Origin: Anaerostipes sp.
GTDB lineage: Bacteria > Bacillota > Clostridia > Lachnospirales > Lachnospiraceae
Assembly: GCA_028704435.1 (NCBI GenBank)
Contig: JAQWFL010000002.1
Coordinates: 1-64,000 of the forward strand
Direction: 5' to 3'
Length of the DNA stretch: 64,000 bases
Part shown: positions 35,311 through 43,816 of the stretch, piece after piece
How the letters are laid out: each line of letters begins with the position of its first letter
Numbering within the stretch: the first letter of the stretch is position 1
Program-made: the position numbers and the translations under genes
Notes under the pieces: model-generated
Database searches by the model: none
What the model saw: only the letters and a program-made list of their open reading frames with translations
What the model was told of the DNA's origin: nothing

Positions 35311-35355
35311 AAAAACAAGGTACAATGTCATCTAACAAAAATGACACTGTACCTT
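35311..35355 (-). terminator. Intrinsic terminator after the nitrilase gene
   Basis: Minus strand AAGGTACAGTGTCA pairs with TGACATTGTACCTT with one internal mismatch, followed by GTTTTTA. It ends the symporter-nitrilase transcript. Confidence 0.85.
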
Positions 35356-35397
35356 ACTTACTCATTAATTATTTCTATTTTTTATGGTAGCCTATAT

Positions 35398-36210
35398 CTA
35401 CATCATTTCATACACTTCTGGTCTTCGTTCCGTCAGCATCGTATAATAATCTACTTTCATCTGCTTGGCCTTCTCATAATCCAGACTTGCATAAATAAAA
35501 CTCTCTACCTCACCTTCTACTTTTGAAATTAACTGACCTAATGGATTTAGAATCCGTGTATGTCCAAAGAATCCAAGGGTTGTATCTTCTCCAATTCGAT
35601 TACAACATGCAAGATAAACTGTATTCTCCAATGCTCTCGCCGCCATAACCATATCCATATCATAATCGTATGGCTTCTCCCAGTTTGTGCTATTGACAAG
35701 CAAATCAACTCCCTGAATAGCTAGGCATCTAGCTGCTTCTGGAAAGAAAGCATCATAACAGATAAACAATCCAATTCTTCCAATCTTTGTATCAAATACT
35801 TTGAACTCATCTCCTGGTGTAAAAAACGCTTTTTCTGAAGCAAATAAATGCACTTTATGGTAGGTTCCTAGAAGTTCTCCCTTATCATCAATAAAAAATT
35901 GGGAATTATAAATAACTTCTTCTTTTTCCATATCTTGTTCTGCCATTCCATAAATAATATGTACTCCATATTTCTTTGCCAAGCAACTTATAAATGCCAC
36001 AGATTCTGAAGTATCTTCTGGTCTTTCTGCCAATTCATAGAATTTATCTCCGCATTGATATCCCGTCACACAAAGCTCTGGAAATACTACAAGATCCACA
36101 TCAGAATATTTATTTACCGCCTCCTCTAACATTTTCTCCATACCAGCAAGATTTCTCTGTTTTTCATACATTTTAGGTTCTGTCTGAATACAAACAACAT
36201 TACACTTCAT
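35398..36210 (-). CDS. Carbon-nitrogen hydrolase (nitrilase superfamily)
   Basis: 270 residues with the complete Glu-Lys-Cys triad: Glu in VVFPELCVTGY, Lys in GTYHKVHLF, Cys in GLFICYDAFFPE. Members hydrolyse amides, carbamoyl amines or nitriles; the exact substrate is not readable. It overlaps the small membrane-protein gene by 11 bases and follows an SSS symporter, so it probably acts in the cytoplasm on the imported compound. A PucR-type regulator upstream is consistent with nitrogen-compound catabolism. Confidence 0.88.
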   Translation of the reverse strand: MKCNVVCIQTEPKMYEKQRNLAGMEKMLEEAVNKYSDVDLVVFPELCVTGYQCGDKFYELAERPEDTSESVAFISCLAKKYGVHIIYGMAEQDMEKEEVIYNSQFFIDDKGELLGTYHKVHLFASEKAFFTPGDEFKVFDTKIGRIGLFICYDAFFPEAARCLAIQGVDLLVNSTNWEKPYDYDMDMVMAARALENTVYLACCNRIGEDTTLGFFGHTRILNPLGQLISKVEGEVESFIYASLDYEKAKQMKVDYYTMLTERRPEVYEMM

Positions 36211-36367
36211 ATTTTAATTCACTGCTCCCCTCTGCCTTTACTTCCTTCTTTCCACCAATTAAGATTGCAAGTTCTTTTGCTGCAAAAATTCCAATAATTC
36301 CTGCGCCTACTACAAACCAAACATAAACAACAATTATAAACATACGAAACGCTTCAAAACTTAACAT
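36200..36367 (-). CDS. Small single-span membrane protein paired with the symporter
   Basis: A 55-residue open frame. It starts MLSFEAFRMFIIVVYVWFVV, continues with a hydrophobic Gly/Ala-rich stretch, and ends in a charged tail (GGKKEVKAEGSSELKYEV). GGAGGGATGAATC precedes the ATG at good spacing. It lies 21 bases after the symporter stop and overlaps the nitrilase start. Tiny membrane subunits next to SSS symporters are a recurring theme, so an accessory or stabilising subunit is a reasonable inference. I do not recognise the family. Confidence 0.75.
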   Translation of the reverse strand: MLSFEAFRMFIIVVYVWFVVGAGIIGIFAAKELAILIGGKKEVKAEGSSELKYEV

Positions 36368-36388
36368 GATTCATCCCTCCATTTCTGC

Positions 36389-37894
36389 TTAATCTTCGAC
36401 TACATTTACTAAATGATCTGGCTCATATTCCTTTAATACGTCAAAGTCAAATCTTTCTTTCGTAAAGAAGGAACCTATCATTATTACTAGAATTGGTACA
36501 CACAAAGAGCATACATTTCCAACAAAATAATTAATATTGTCATCTGGAATCATAAAGTATGCAATCATCCCTGTGGCAAATCCAATGAAAATAGAAACCA
36601 CTGCAACTTTGTTTGATACTTTATCCCAAATTAATCCTGCAATAAATGCTGCACATGGAGCCGCAAAGATAATTCCACTAAAGATATCCAGCGATAAAAT
36701 TGATTTTCCCTCTAGATACATCACAACAACTGCCATAATGAGTCCAATTACAATGGTCATGCGGCGTCCAAATCTTGTCTGTTCTTTTTCTGTTGCATTT
36801 TTATTTACATATTTTTTGTAAATATCAACTGTACAGATGGCCTGTGCTCCCGATAAGATATCCCCACCAGTTGTAAGTCCTGTCATAAAAATCATCAACG
36901 CAAACATAATGGATCCGATTCCACCACCAAATACCAACTGCATAATGTAAGGTGCCACATCTGATGTTGTTGCCAATTGGCCCCCGCCTACACTTGCACC
37001 AACTCCAAGAGCTGCACCACCGTATACAACTCCACTGATAATTGGAATTGGAAGCCACGCAACAACAGTCCCAATTATATAAGAAACTAACAATGATTTT
37101 TTACTGACTGTTGCCACTGCTTTACTATAGTAACCTTGATCAAGCAAGACCTGTCCCATACAGACTACCATGGATACAATTCCGTACCGAAATCCTGTTC
37201 CTGACAACATATTTAAAGCATCTTTGTTATGATTCACATTTGACACATTGGTTGCAACATCCTTCAATCCATTATAAATGGTTTCCATCCCAAGAGTTTT
37301 TAACACCAATGGAACAGTAATAATAAAGATTAAGGCAATCACAAAGAACATAATAACATCATTGACAATAGATCCGCGAAGCCCCGCCTTTGCAGTATAC
37401 ATTGCGATAATGATTAATGGAACCGCTGCTGCAAATTTATATGGCATATGGAACAAAGTACTAAATACAACTCCCATTCCAACACCCTGAGACAATAAGA
37501 TATAAAATGTAAGTGCCAATGCAAAAACAATAAATATCTGCGAAACCTTCGTTCCATAACGAGCTTTAATAAATTCAACAAAGGTAGTACACTTTGGCAT
37601 TTTTCTGCGAAGTGTTAATACCAATGGTATGAATACAAAAAATGGTATTGCTGCTCCCCATGCATAGTTCATTCCACCAGAAACTCCATAATTAAATCCG
37701 GCTTCCGCAGAACCAATAATTGTAATGGTCCAGACCCATGAAACCATAACACTTGCTGTGACAAGTCCAAATGGAATACTTCTTCCTGCCGCCACAAAAT
37801 CATCAACGCCTCCTCCTGAATATCTCTTTGCCACAAAGCTAGAAACGCTTAAACACACAATGGAAAATACTGCCATAATAATATATCCTGTCAT
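36389..37894 (-). CDS. Sodium:solute symporter (SSS family)
   Basis: 501 residues from the second of two close Met codons, which has AGGATGAGG at proper spacing. About 13 membrane segments. SSS features include AAGRSIPFGLVTASVMVSWV near the N-terminus, GSAEAGFNYGVSG, and a later GLTTGGDILSGAQAI. Imports an unidentified solute with Na+. It is followed by a 55-residue membrane protein and a nitrilase. A promoter upstream is separated from the gene by a terminator-like hairpin, implying conditional read-through. Confidence 0.9.
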   Translation of the reverse strand: MTGYIIMAVFSIVCLSVSSFVAKRYSGGGVDDFVAAGRSIPFGLVTASVMVSWVWTITIIGSAEAGFNYGVSGGMNYAWGAAIPFFVFIPLVLTLRRKMPKCTTFVEFIKARYGTKVSQIFIVFALALTFYILLSQGVGMGVVFSTLFHMPYKFAAAVPLIIIAMYTAKAGLRGSIVNDVIMFFVIALIFIITVPLVLKTLGMETIYNGLKDVATNVSNVNHNKDALNMLSGTGFRYGIVSMVVCMGQVLLDQGYYSKAVATVSKKSLLVSYIIGTVVAWLPIPIISGVVYGGAALGVGASVGGGQLATTSDVAPYIMQLVFGGGIGSIMFALMIFMTGLTTGGDILSGAQAICTVDIYKKYVNKNATEKEQTRFGRRMTIVIGLIMAVVVMYLEGKSILSLDIFSGIIFAAPCAAFIAGLIWDKVSNKVAVVSIFIGFATGMIAYFMIPDDNINYFVGNVCSLCVPILVIMIGSFFTKERFDFDVLKEYEPDHLVNVVED

Positions 37895-37940
37895 ATTCCT
37901 CATCCTTTCTTTTCTTCTGTTGTTAATTCTCCTTAATTAC

Positions 37941-37973
37941 AAAAAAGGAGCACAGCAATCTGCTGCACTCCTT
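37941..37973 (-). terminator. Terminator-like hairpin in the symporter leader
   Basis: Minus strand AAGGAGTGCAGCA pairs with TGCTGTGCTCCTT (two imperfect pairs), followed by TTTTTTG. It lies between the promoter at 37986-38014 and the symporter, about 45 bases ahead of the ATG. It would end pucR transcripts but also truncate those of the symporter unless read through. Confidence 0.75.
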
Positions 37974-37985
37974 TGTACTGACTTC

Positions 37986-38014
37986 ATTATATGTTGATTT
38001 TTATTTTTTGACAA
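37986..38014 (-). promoter_or_regulatory. Promoter of the symporter-nitrilase operon
   Basis: Minus strand TTGTCA, 17-base spacer, perfect TATAAT (complement 37986-37991). It begins just after the pucR stop. No other promoter is visible nearer the symporter. Confidence 0.7.
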
Positions 38015-38031
38015 TATTTCAGTTTACAAAT

Positions 38032-39216
38032 CTATTCCCTTTTATTTGTATTGCTGCACAAATCATCTGGTTCAACATCTAGAAAATAAGGAATATAAAC
38101 TGCCACTTGATATTTCAATAACTCCTTCAAGTCACTAAAATCCGTATCTAGCATCTCCTCTATCTTTTTTAGTCTGTAACTTACTGTATTTCGATGAACA
38201 AAAAGCTCTTGGGCTGTCTCTCTTTTACTTCCATTATATTTCAAGTATGCCTCTAACACATGAATATAATCTGTTCCATTTTCCTTATCATATACAGCTA
38301 AATCCCCCAAATACTTTCTATAGTACTCCTTCAGCATCTCTTGATTACAAGTCATCAATAACCCAACGATTTCTAAATCATCAAAGACAATCATATCTTC
38401 TTTTTGACGAACACTTATTTTTTTACACAACTGTGCCTTCTCATAACTATCATGAATTTTGGTGTAGTGGGATACCCAAGTACCCATTCCAACGAAAAAT
38501 TTTGATATATTAAAATTCTTTTTACACTTTTTTATAGCCGCCGATATAATTTCCTTTAATTTTATATCCTCTGTTCCATAAAACAAAAAGATATGTTCCT
38601 CCTGATTTTCCACCATATATACCCGAGTCCATTGTTTTAAAATAAGTCTCCAAAAGTATAAAAGTATCGCTTCTTTTTCTTTTGCTTTTAATTGGACTGT
38701 CAGTATACAAATTGCATTATATTGATCTAATCCCAGCTTCTTCATGGAGGCATCATATCCTTCTTCCACCTCAGGCTCAAAAATGGCATTTAATATTCCA
38801 GTCTCCATATCATTTTTCTTCTGTTTTTCCTGATAAATTAAATTCATGATTTTCTCATTTACATCCTGAAGATAGACTTGCCATGGAAATGTAATCAGGG
38901 GCAGTTGTTTTTCCTCACAATAGGAAATCAAATCCTGTGAAATATCCTCTAGGTATCCTCCTGTATTTACAAGAATTCCACTGGAATGATATGGAAGAAG
39001 ACTATCGATAAATTCCTGTAACCACTTTGGATTTTTTCCTGTCTTCATAGCCGTTGTCATAATCAACTCACCACTTCTTGTCCACGCAGATATATCAATA
39101 TCCTCCATGTAATAAACACCTGAAACCTCCACATTCATATTATTCTTGCCTGATAATACTTCCATTTTAAATTGTTTTTTTATCTTTTCATATAATTCAT
39201 TCAATGTAATTCCCAA
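38032..39216 (-). CDS. PucR family transcriptional regulator
   Basis: 394 residues. The start is TTG at 39216: AGGAGG stands 6 bases before it and the protein then opens GITLNELYEKIKK, the normal N-terminus of PucR-type proteins; a longer in-frame version would run through the leader hairpin. The N-terminal ligand domain (about residues 1-130) is followed by a GGDEF-like fold of the CdaR type, and a C-terminal helix-turn-helix (KYNGSKRETAQELFVHRNTVSYRLKKIEEML). PucR/CdaR regulators control purine, amino acid or glycerate catabolism. It is the likely controller of the adjacent symporter and nitrilase. Confidence 0.88.
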   Translation of the reverse strand: MGITLNELYEKIKKQFKMEVLSGKNNMNVEVSGVYYMEDIDISAWTRSGELIMTTAMKTGKNPKWLQEFIDSLLPYHSSGILVNTGGYLEDISQDLISYCEEKQLPLITFPWQVYLQDVNEKIMNLIYQEKQKKNDMETGILNAIFEPEVEEGYDASMKKLGLDQYNAICILTVQLKAKEKEAILLYFWRLILKQWTRVYMVENQEEHIFLFYGTEDIKLKEIISAAIKKCKKNFNISKFFVGMGTWVSHYTKIHDSYEKAQLCKKISVRQKEDMIVFDDLEIVGLLMTCNQEMLKEYYRKYLGDLAVYDKENGTDYIHVLEAYLKYNGSKRETAQELFVHRNTVSYRLKKIEEMLDTDFSDLKELLKYQVAVYIPYFLDVEPDDLCSNTNKRE

Positions 39217-39234
39217 ATTTAACCTCCTAAATAA

Positions 39235-39280
39235 AACGAAGACGCCATGAGTCCAATGCTCATAACGCCTTCGTTTTTTT
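39235..39280. terminator. Bidirectional terminator-like hairpin in the pucR leader
   Basis: AACGAAG and neighbouring bases pair with CTTCGTT across an interrupted stem that includes ATGAG/CTCAT. On the plus strand it is followed by TTTTTTT and on the minus strand by TTTATTT. It can end the sucrose operon, but it also lies between the pucR promoter and the pucR TTG start, only 19 bases ahead of that start. Confidence 0.7.
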
Positions 39281-39281
39281 A

Positions 39282-39310
39282 AGTATAACATAAATCAGTT
39301 TTTATCTCAA
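39282..39310 (-). promoter_or_regulatory. Promoter of pucR
   Basis: Minus strand TTGAGA, 17-base spacer, TATACT (complement 39282-39287). It lies between the scrK stop and the leader hairpin; the expected transcript start falls at the foot of the hairpin. Confidence 0.6.
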
Positions 39311-39321
39311 GATTTCTTCTT

Positions 39322-40290
39322 TCATTCTTCCATCCATAGTTCCATCTCTTCCCGATCCGCCATAGCTGCAAGTGCACCTTCTTTTGTTGTTGTGTACGCC
39401 CCATACCCATTAGCAAACACAAGATACTCCCTTAATGTATCAAAACTTACATCCTCTAAGTCCTTCACTTCATCTCTTAGCAAGCAATACAAAAATGCTC
39501 CTATAAATGCATCTCCCGCTCCTGTGGTATCTCTTACTTCAACTTTAAATCCTGGTGCAGATGTCATTCCATCTTTTGTATAGATTTGGGCACCGTCTTT
39601 TCCTTTCGTGTAAATCACATACTTGCAGCGACCTTTTTTCAAAATCTCAGGCACTGCATCCTGTATGGTCGTATGCCCTGTAATAAATTCTAATTCGTCA
39701 TCTGATATCTTTACAATATCAGCCATTGGAATAAATTCATTGACTGTTTTTCTTAACTCATTTAAATCATCCCACAAAGAAAACCTAAGATTTGGATCAA
39801 AAGATACTAAAACATTTTCCTCAACCGCCATCTCGATTAACTTTTTATGAGCCTCCTTCATTGGAGACTCTACCAAATCCACACTACAAAAATGAATCAT
39901 TCCACAGTCATTTAAAACATCCTTTGGAATATCTTTGGCACTGTATCTTAAGTCAGCACTGTTTTTACGATAAAATTTAAAGTCTCGATTCCCGTCAGAT
40001 GCTAAAGATACAAATGCAAGGGCTGTTTCCCCCTCCTTATCTCGTTCAATGTTTGATATATCAATCCCTGCTTCCTCTAATACATCCACAATGTAATCTC
40101 CAAAAGGGTCATCTCCAAGCTTAGTCAAAAACTTTGATGGGATTCCAAGTTTAGAAACTGCACCAACTACATTTGCTGGTGCTCCACCTGCAACTCTAGT
40201 AAAAGATGGAACATCTTTTAACCGCTGTCCCTTTACCTCTGGAATAAAATCAATTAACGCTTCACCAATTCCACATAACTTATTCTTCAT
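39322..40290 (-). CDS. scrK: Fructokinase (PfkB family)
   Basis: 322 residues. Ribokinase-fold sugar kinase: CGIGEALIDFIPEV at the start, the substrate segment RVAGGAPANVVGAVSKLG, and the catalytic VRDTTGAGDAFIGAFLY with GAGD. It phosphorylates the fructose released from sucrose-6-phosphate by the hydrolase. It overlaps scrB by 11 bases, third gene of the PTS-hydrolase-kinase operon. Fructose specificity is inferred from context. Confidence 0.9.
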   Translation of the reverse strand: MKNKLCGIGEALIDFIPEVKGQRLKDVPSFTRVAGGAPANVVGAVSKLGIPSKFLTKLGDDPFGDYIVDVLEEAGIDISNIERDKEGETALAFVSLASDGNRDFKFYRKNSADLRYSAKDIPKDVLNDCGMIHFCSVDLVESPMKEAHKKLIEMAVEENVLVSFDPNLRFSLWDDLNELRKTVNEFIPMADIVKISDDELEFITGHTTIQDAVPEILKKGRCKYVIYTKGKDGAQIYTKDGMTSAPGFKVEVRDTTGAGDAFIGAFLYCLLRDEVKDLEDVSFDTLREYLVFANGYGAYTTTKEGALAAMADREEMELWMEE

Positions 40291-41746
40291 TGCATCCTCC
40301 TTTCATGGAAAATGATTTTAGAGGATATACTGTCATTGTCCCTTCACATTTTCCTTTTATATTGATTCTTCCCTCTAAACTATAAACTCTGGTTGTAAAA
40401 ACTTCTTCTCCATGGTTCACAAAAATCTCAAAAGAACTGGTATCTCCAAAAACGTGTAAATTTTCTAGTTGTTTTATTTGAACCTTTCTTGTTTTCCTTC
40501 CACACCCAAATTCGCCCAAATTCAATGTAAGCACTTGATCTTCATAGGTTAGGGTCACTCCATATCTCAATGTCATAGAAAAACTTTCGCATTTCTTAAA
40601 TCTAATGGACGCTTCATATATGTCGTTTGTTAAAACAGGTCCCTGTTCCCCTCCAAAATCATATACAGTTCCATCATCTTCACGAAGTTGTTTTAATTCT
40701 TCCAATGGTTCTTGCACTAATTTCCCATCTCTTATATGAAGCTGCCTTGGAATTGTCAATGCATGCTGCCACCCATCTTCCACTGTTGGATTCATATAAT
40801 CTGCATCTGGAATTCCCATCCAACCAATGAGAATTCGCCTTCCCTTTTCGTCTTCAAAAGTCTGTGGTGCATAAAAGTCAAATCCCCGGTCTACTAGATG
40901 TATACTCTTGATTTCATAGGTGTTTTTATCAAAGTCATAGTCCATCTCCATTGCTGTACATTGATGAACATTTTCATAGTCGATTCCCTGAGACTCCACA
41001 CCCTGTGGGCAGGAATTTAAAATTAATTTTCCATCAAGTTCAAACAAATCTGGACACTCCCACATATAACCAAAAGATTCACTTGTGGTAATTTGATTGT
41101 AGTACTCCCAATTTCTTAAATCCTTTGATTGATATATAAGCACTACACCCTTACTTTCACGATTTCTAGCTCCTAACACCATATAGTAGTCGTCTCCATG
41201 ATGATAAATCTTTGGATCTCTAACATGATTGCTCATGTCCTGTGGATAATCATCCGTGGTCATTAAAATCTCTTTTGGTGTAAAATTTGATCCATCTTTA
41301 CTTGTGACAAGTATGGTATTACTGCCTCGCCCCTGATTGATATAATCATAGTCATCTCTGTCAAAATATTTGATGTTGCCTGTATAGTAATAATAAATGG
41401 TGTCATCTTTAACAAATGCAGAACCTGAGTAGACCCCATGGGCATCTCCGTCATTATCTGGAAATAGTACCGGCCCTTCATCCTCGTATGTTACAAAATC
41501 TTTCGTTGTATAATGCCCCCACATCTTAAGCTCTCCCATTGGTTCAAAGGGTGTATATTGATAATAAATATGATACACCCCATGAAACTGGCACAACCCA
41601 TTGGGATCATTTAACCATCCCGTCTTTGGCATAAGATGAAACTTAAGTCTTCGTGGATCACTGGCAACCTTTTTTCGATAATCTGACTGTCCTTGATACC
41701 AGTCATCATATTGAGTTTTGAATACCTTTTCATACTTTTTAAACAT
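40280..41746 (-). CDS. scrB: Sucrose-6-phosphate hydrolase (GH32)
   Basis: 488 residues. Glycoside hydrolase family 32 beta-propeller: nucleophile motif WLNDPNG, then FRDP-like VRDPKIY, and acid/base motif ECPDLF. A C-terminal beta-sandwich follows from about residue 350. There is no signal peptide, so it acts in the cytoplasm on sucrose-6-phosphate delivered by the PTS permease 12 bases upstream, giving glucose-6-phosphate and fructose. Confidence 0.94.
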   Translation of the reverse strand: MFKKYEKVFKTQYDDWYQGQSDYRKKVASDPRRLKFHLMPKTGWLNDPNGLCQFHGVYHIYYQYTPFEPMGELKMWGHYTTKDFVTYEDEGPVLFPDNDGDAHGVYSGSAFVKDDTIYYYYTGNIKYFDRDDYDYINQGRGSNTILVTSKDGSNFTPKEILMTTDDYPQDMSNHVRDPKIYHHGDDYYMVLGARNRESKGVVLIYQSKDLRNWEYYNQITTSESFGYMWECPDLFELDGKLILNSCPQGVESQGIDYENVHQCTAMEMDYDFDKNTYEIKSIHLVDRGFDFYAPQTFEDEKGRRILIGWMGIPDADYMNPTVEDGWQHALTIPRQLHIRDGKLVQEPLEELKQLREDDGTVYDFGGEQGPVLTNDIYEASIRFKKCESFSMTLRYGVTLTYEDQVLTLNLGEFGCGRKTRKVQIKQLENLHVFGDTSSFEIFVNHGEEVFTTRVYSLEGRINIKGKCEGTMTVYPLKSFSMKGGCNEE

Positions 41747-41758
41747 TCTGTTCCCTTC

Positions 41759-43654
41759 CTACTTTAAAACCATGACTTTTGAGTCTAAAGAAGCTTTGGC
41801 ATTTGGCATAACTTCTAATTTTTTTCCTTTTGCATCTGCAATTAAAAACATAGTCTGTGTTTGATATCCTTTTGCCTTTACTAAATCCATATTAAAAGAT
41901 AAGATTTTATCACCCTTTTTCACAACATCTCCCGTATGAATAAAAGTTTCAAAACCTTCACCTTCCATCTTTACAGTATCAATTCCTGCATGAATCAATA
42001 ATTCAATTCCCGTATCTGTAGTAATTCCAATGGCATGTTTGGTTGGAAATATCAAACTGATTTTACCATCTGCCGGTGCATATACCATCCCTTCTTCTGG
42101 ATTAACTGCGATTCCATCTCCCATTGCTTTTGCTGCAAATGCTGGGTCATTGGCTTCTTCGATTGATACAACTTCACCTTTCATTGGTGCGTATAATTCT
42201 GTAACCATGTCATCTGATAATGATGTCTCTTCAACCACTGGTTGCTTTTCTTTCTCTTGCCCTTCAATATTAAACTTCTTCCAAAATACAAATGTTAATC
42301 CTGCGGATACTGCCATAGATAATACGAGTCCAATTCCAAAGTTCATGTAGTCTTTTGGAAGCATTGAAATAAATCCCGGAAGACCTGCAGCACCTAATGC
42401 CTGTGATAAAACTTTTGTTGCCGCACAATATGCACTACCAACTCCTGAACCAATAATAGCTGCATAAAATGGATATTTTAATTTCAAAGTAACACCAAAC
42501 ATAGCTGGCTCTGTAATTCCAAGCAATGCTGAAATACCAGATGCTGAACAAATTGATTTCATTTTTTCATCTTTTGTTAAGAACAATACGGCAAGAACTG
42601 CTGCTCCCTGTGCTACATTATTCATACTTGCTGTTGTAAAGATAAAGCTTCCCCCCGTATGTGCTACGTCAGCAATCAACTGGGTTTCAATTGCGATAAA
42701 GCTATGATGCATTCCTGTCAAGGTAATTGGAGCGTATACAAGTCCAAATAATCCTCCCCCTGCAAATCCAAGTGTATTATATGTCCATGTAATTCCAGTT
42801 GCTAATAAGTTACCAGCTTCTCTTAAGACTGGTCCTACACAGATAAATGTCAAAAATGCAGTTACCATAATTGATATTAATGGTGTCGTTAAATTATCTA
42901 ACCACGTTGGTGTCACTTTATGTAATTTTTTTTCAATGGTTGCTAAAATAAAAGATACTGCTAATACTGGAAGAACAGTTCCCTGGTACCCAATGGCTGC
43001 AATCTTAAACCCAAAGATATTCCATACAGGTGCCGTTTCAAGTCCAATGCTATAAGCATTTAACAAATCTGGATGTACCATAATCATCCCCATGGCCGCA
43101 CCTAGAAATGGATTTCCACCAAACTTCTTTGTAGCACTAAAACCTATTAATACTGGTAAAAATGTAAATGGTGCATTGGCAAATGTGTTGATTGCTGTTG
43201 CTAATCCCTTCCATTGAGGATATAACTCAATAACAGATTGCCCATGAAATAGTCCTGATGTTAAAATATTATTCAGACCCATTAACAAACCACCTGCCAC
43301 AATTGCAGGAATGATTGGTACAAAAATATCACTTAGCATTTTTACAAAACGCTGCAAAAGATTCCCCTTTTTCTCACCGGATGATTCATCTGCTGTTTCA
43401 ACAATATTTCCTAATTGTTTTTGAACTTGTTCGCATATAAGGTTCACCAATCCTGAACCAAAAATAATTTGAAATTGAGATTGAGTTAAGAATACTCCTT
43501 TTACCCCCTCAACATCACTAACTGCTTCTTCATTTCTTAAGTCATTGTTTTTCAACTGAAGTCTCAATCTAGTTGCACAATGCTGCACAGATTGAATGTT
43601 CTCTTTTCCTCCGACATGTTTAATAACTTCACTTGCTATTTTAGAATAATCCAT
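41759..43654 (-). CDS. scrA: Sucrose PTS permease, EIIBCA
   Basis: 631 residues with three fused PTS domains: IIB with phospho-Cys26 (QHCATRLRL), a IIC membrane domain (about residues 110-470, about ten segments) and a C-terminal IIA with the active His in GIELLIHAGIDTV. The layout is the beta-glucoside/sucrose class. Sucrose specificity is inferred from the following GH32 hydrolase and fructokinase. A fused IIA makes the system independent of the glucose EIIA. Promoter and two operators lie directly upstream. Confidence 0.92.
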   Translation of the reverse strand: MDYSKIASEVIKHVGGKENIQSVQHCATRLRLQLKNNDLRNEEAVSDVEGVKGVFLTQSQFQIIFGSGLVNLICEQVQKQLGNIVETADESSGEKKGNLLQRFVKMLSDIFVPIIPAIVAGGLLMGLNNILTSGLFHGQSVIELYPQWKGLATAINTFANAPFTFLPVLIGFSATKKFGGNPFLGAAMGMIMVHPDLLNAYSIGLETAPVWNIFGFKIAAIGYQGTVLPVLAVSFILATIEKKLHKVTPTWLDNLTTPLISIMVTAFLTFICVGPVLREAGNLLATGITWTYNTLGFAGGGLFGLVYAPITLTGMHHSFIAIETQLIADVAHTGGSFIFTTASMNNVAQGAAVLAVLFLTKDEKMKSICSASGISALLGITEPAMFGVTLKLKYPFYAAIIGSGVGSAYCAATKVLSQALGAAGLPGFISMLPKDYMNFGIGLVLSMAVSAGLTFVFWKKFNIEGQEKEKQPVVEETSLSDDMVTELYAPMKGEVVSIEEANDPAFAAKAMGDGIAVNPEEGMVYAPADGKISLIFPTKHAIGITTDTGIELLIHAGIDTVKMEGEGFETFIHTGDVVKKGDKILSFNMDLVKAKGYQTQTMFLIADAKGKKLEVMPNAKASLDSKVMVLK

Positions 43655-43674
43655 ATCTTCTCTCCTTTTAAATT

Positions 43675-43692
43675 TATGGTATCGGTTCCATA
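43675..43692. promoter_or_regulatory. LacI-type operator, downstream copy
   Basis: TATGGTATCGGTTCCATA, an 18-base near-palindrome centred on CG, between the -10 box and the scrA start. It is the form expected for a LacI/GalR repressor; the adjacent regulator gene is the likely binder. Confidence 0.75.
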
Positions 43693-43697
43693 CTTGT

Positions 43698-43726
43698 ATT
43701 CTAATACCATATATCTAATTTGTCAA
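43698..43726 (-). promoter_or_regulatory. Promoter of the scr operon
   Basis: Minus strand perfect TTGACA (complement 43721-43726), 17-base spacer, TAGAAT (complement 43698-43703). It sits exactly between two LacI-type operators. Confidence 0.85.
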
Positions 43727-43732
43727 CACTTT

Positions 43733-43750
43733 TATGGAATCGGTTTCATA
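43733..43750. promoter_or_regulatory. LacI-type operator, upstream copy
   Basis: TATGGAATCGGTTTCATA, 58 bases from the other copy centre to centre. The site lies just upstream of the -35, so the pair brackets the promoter and could support repressor looping. It also comes close to the catabolite-repression (cre) pattern, so CcpA input is possible. Confidence 0.7.
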
Positions 43751-43779
43751 TTTTTTAACATGTCGTTTTTATAGTAAAA

Positions 43780-43813
43780 AGAACAGGGGAAATCATTATT
43801 TTCGCCCTGTTCT
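43780..43813 (-). terminator. Terminator after the scr regulator
   Basis: AGAACAGGG (43780-43788) and CCCTGTTCT (43805-43813) form a perfect 9-bp stem; on the minus strand TTTTTA follows. It separates the regulator from the scr promoter region. Confidence 0.85.
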
Positions 43814-43816
43814 ATG

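Noticed and set aside
43733-43750. Upstream scr site as a pure cre (CcpA) box
   Set aside because: It departs from the cre pattern in the second half and has a matching twin at 43675; a LacI-type operator for the neighbouring regulator explains both better.
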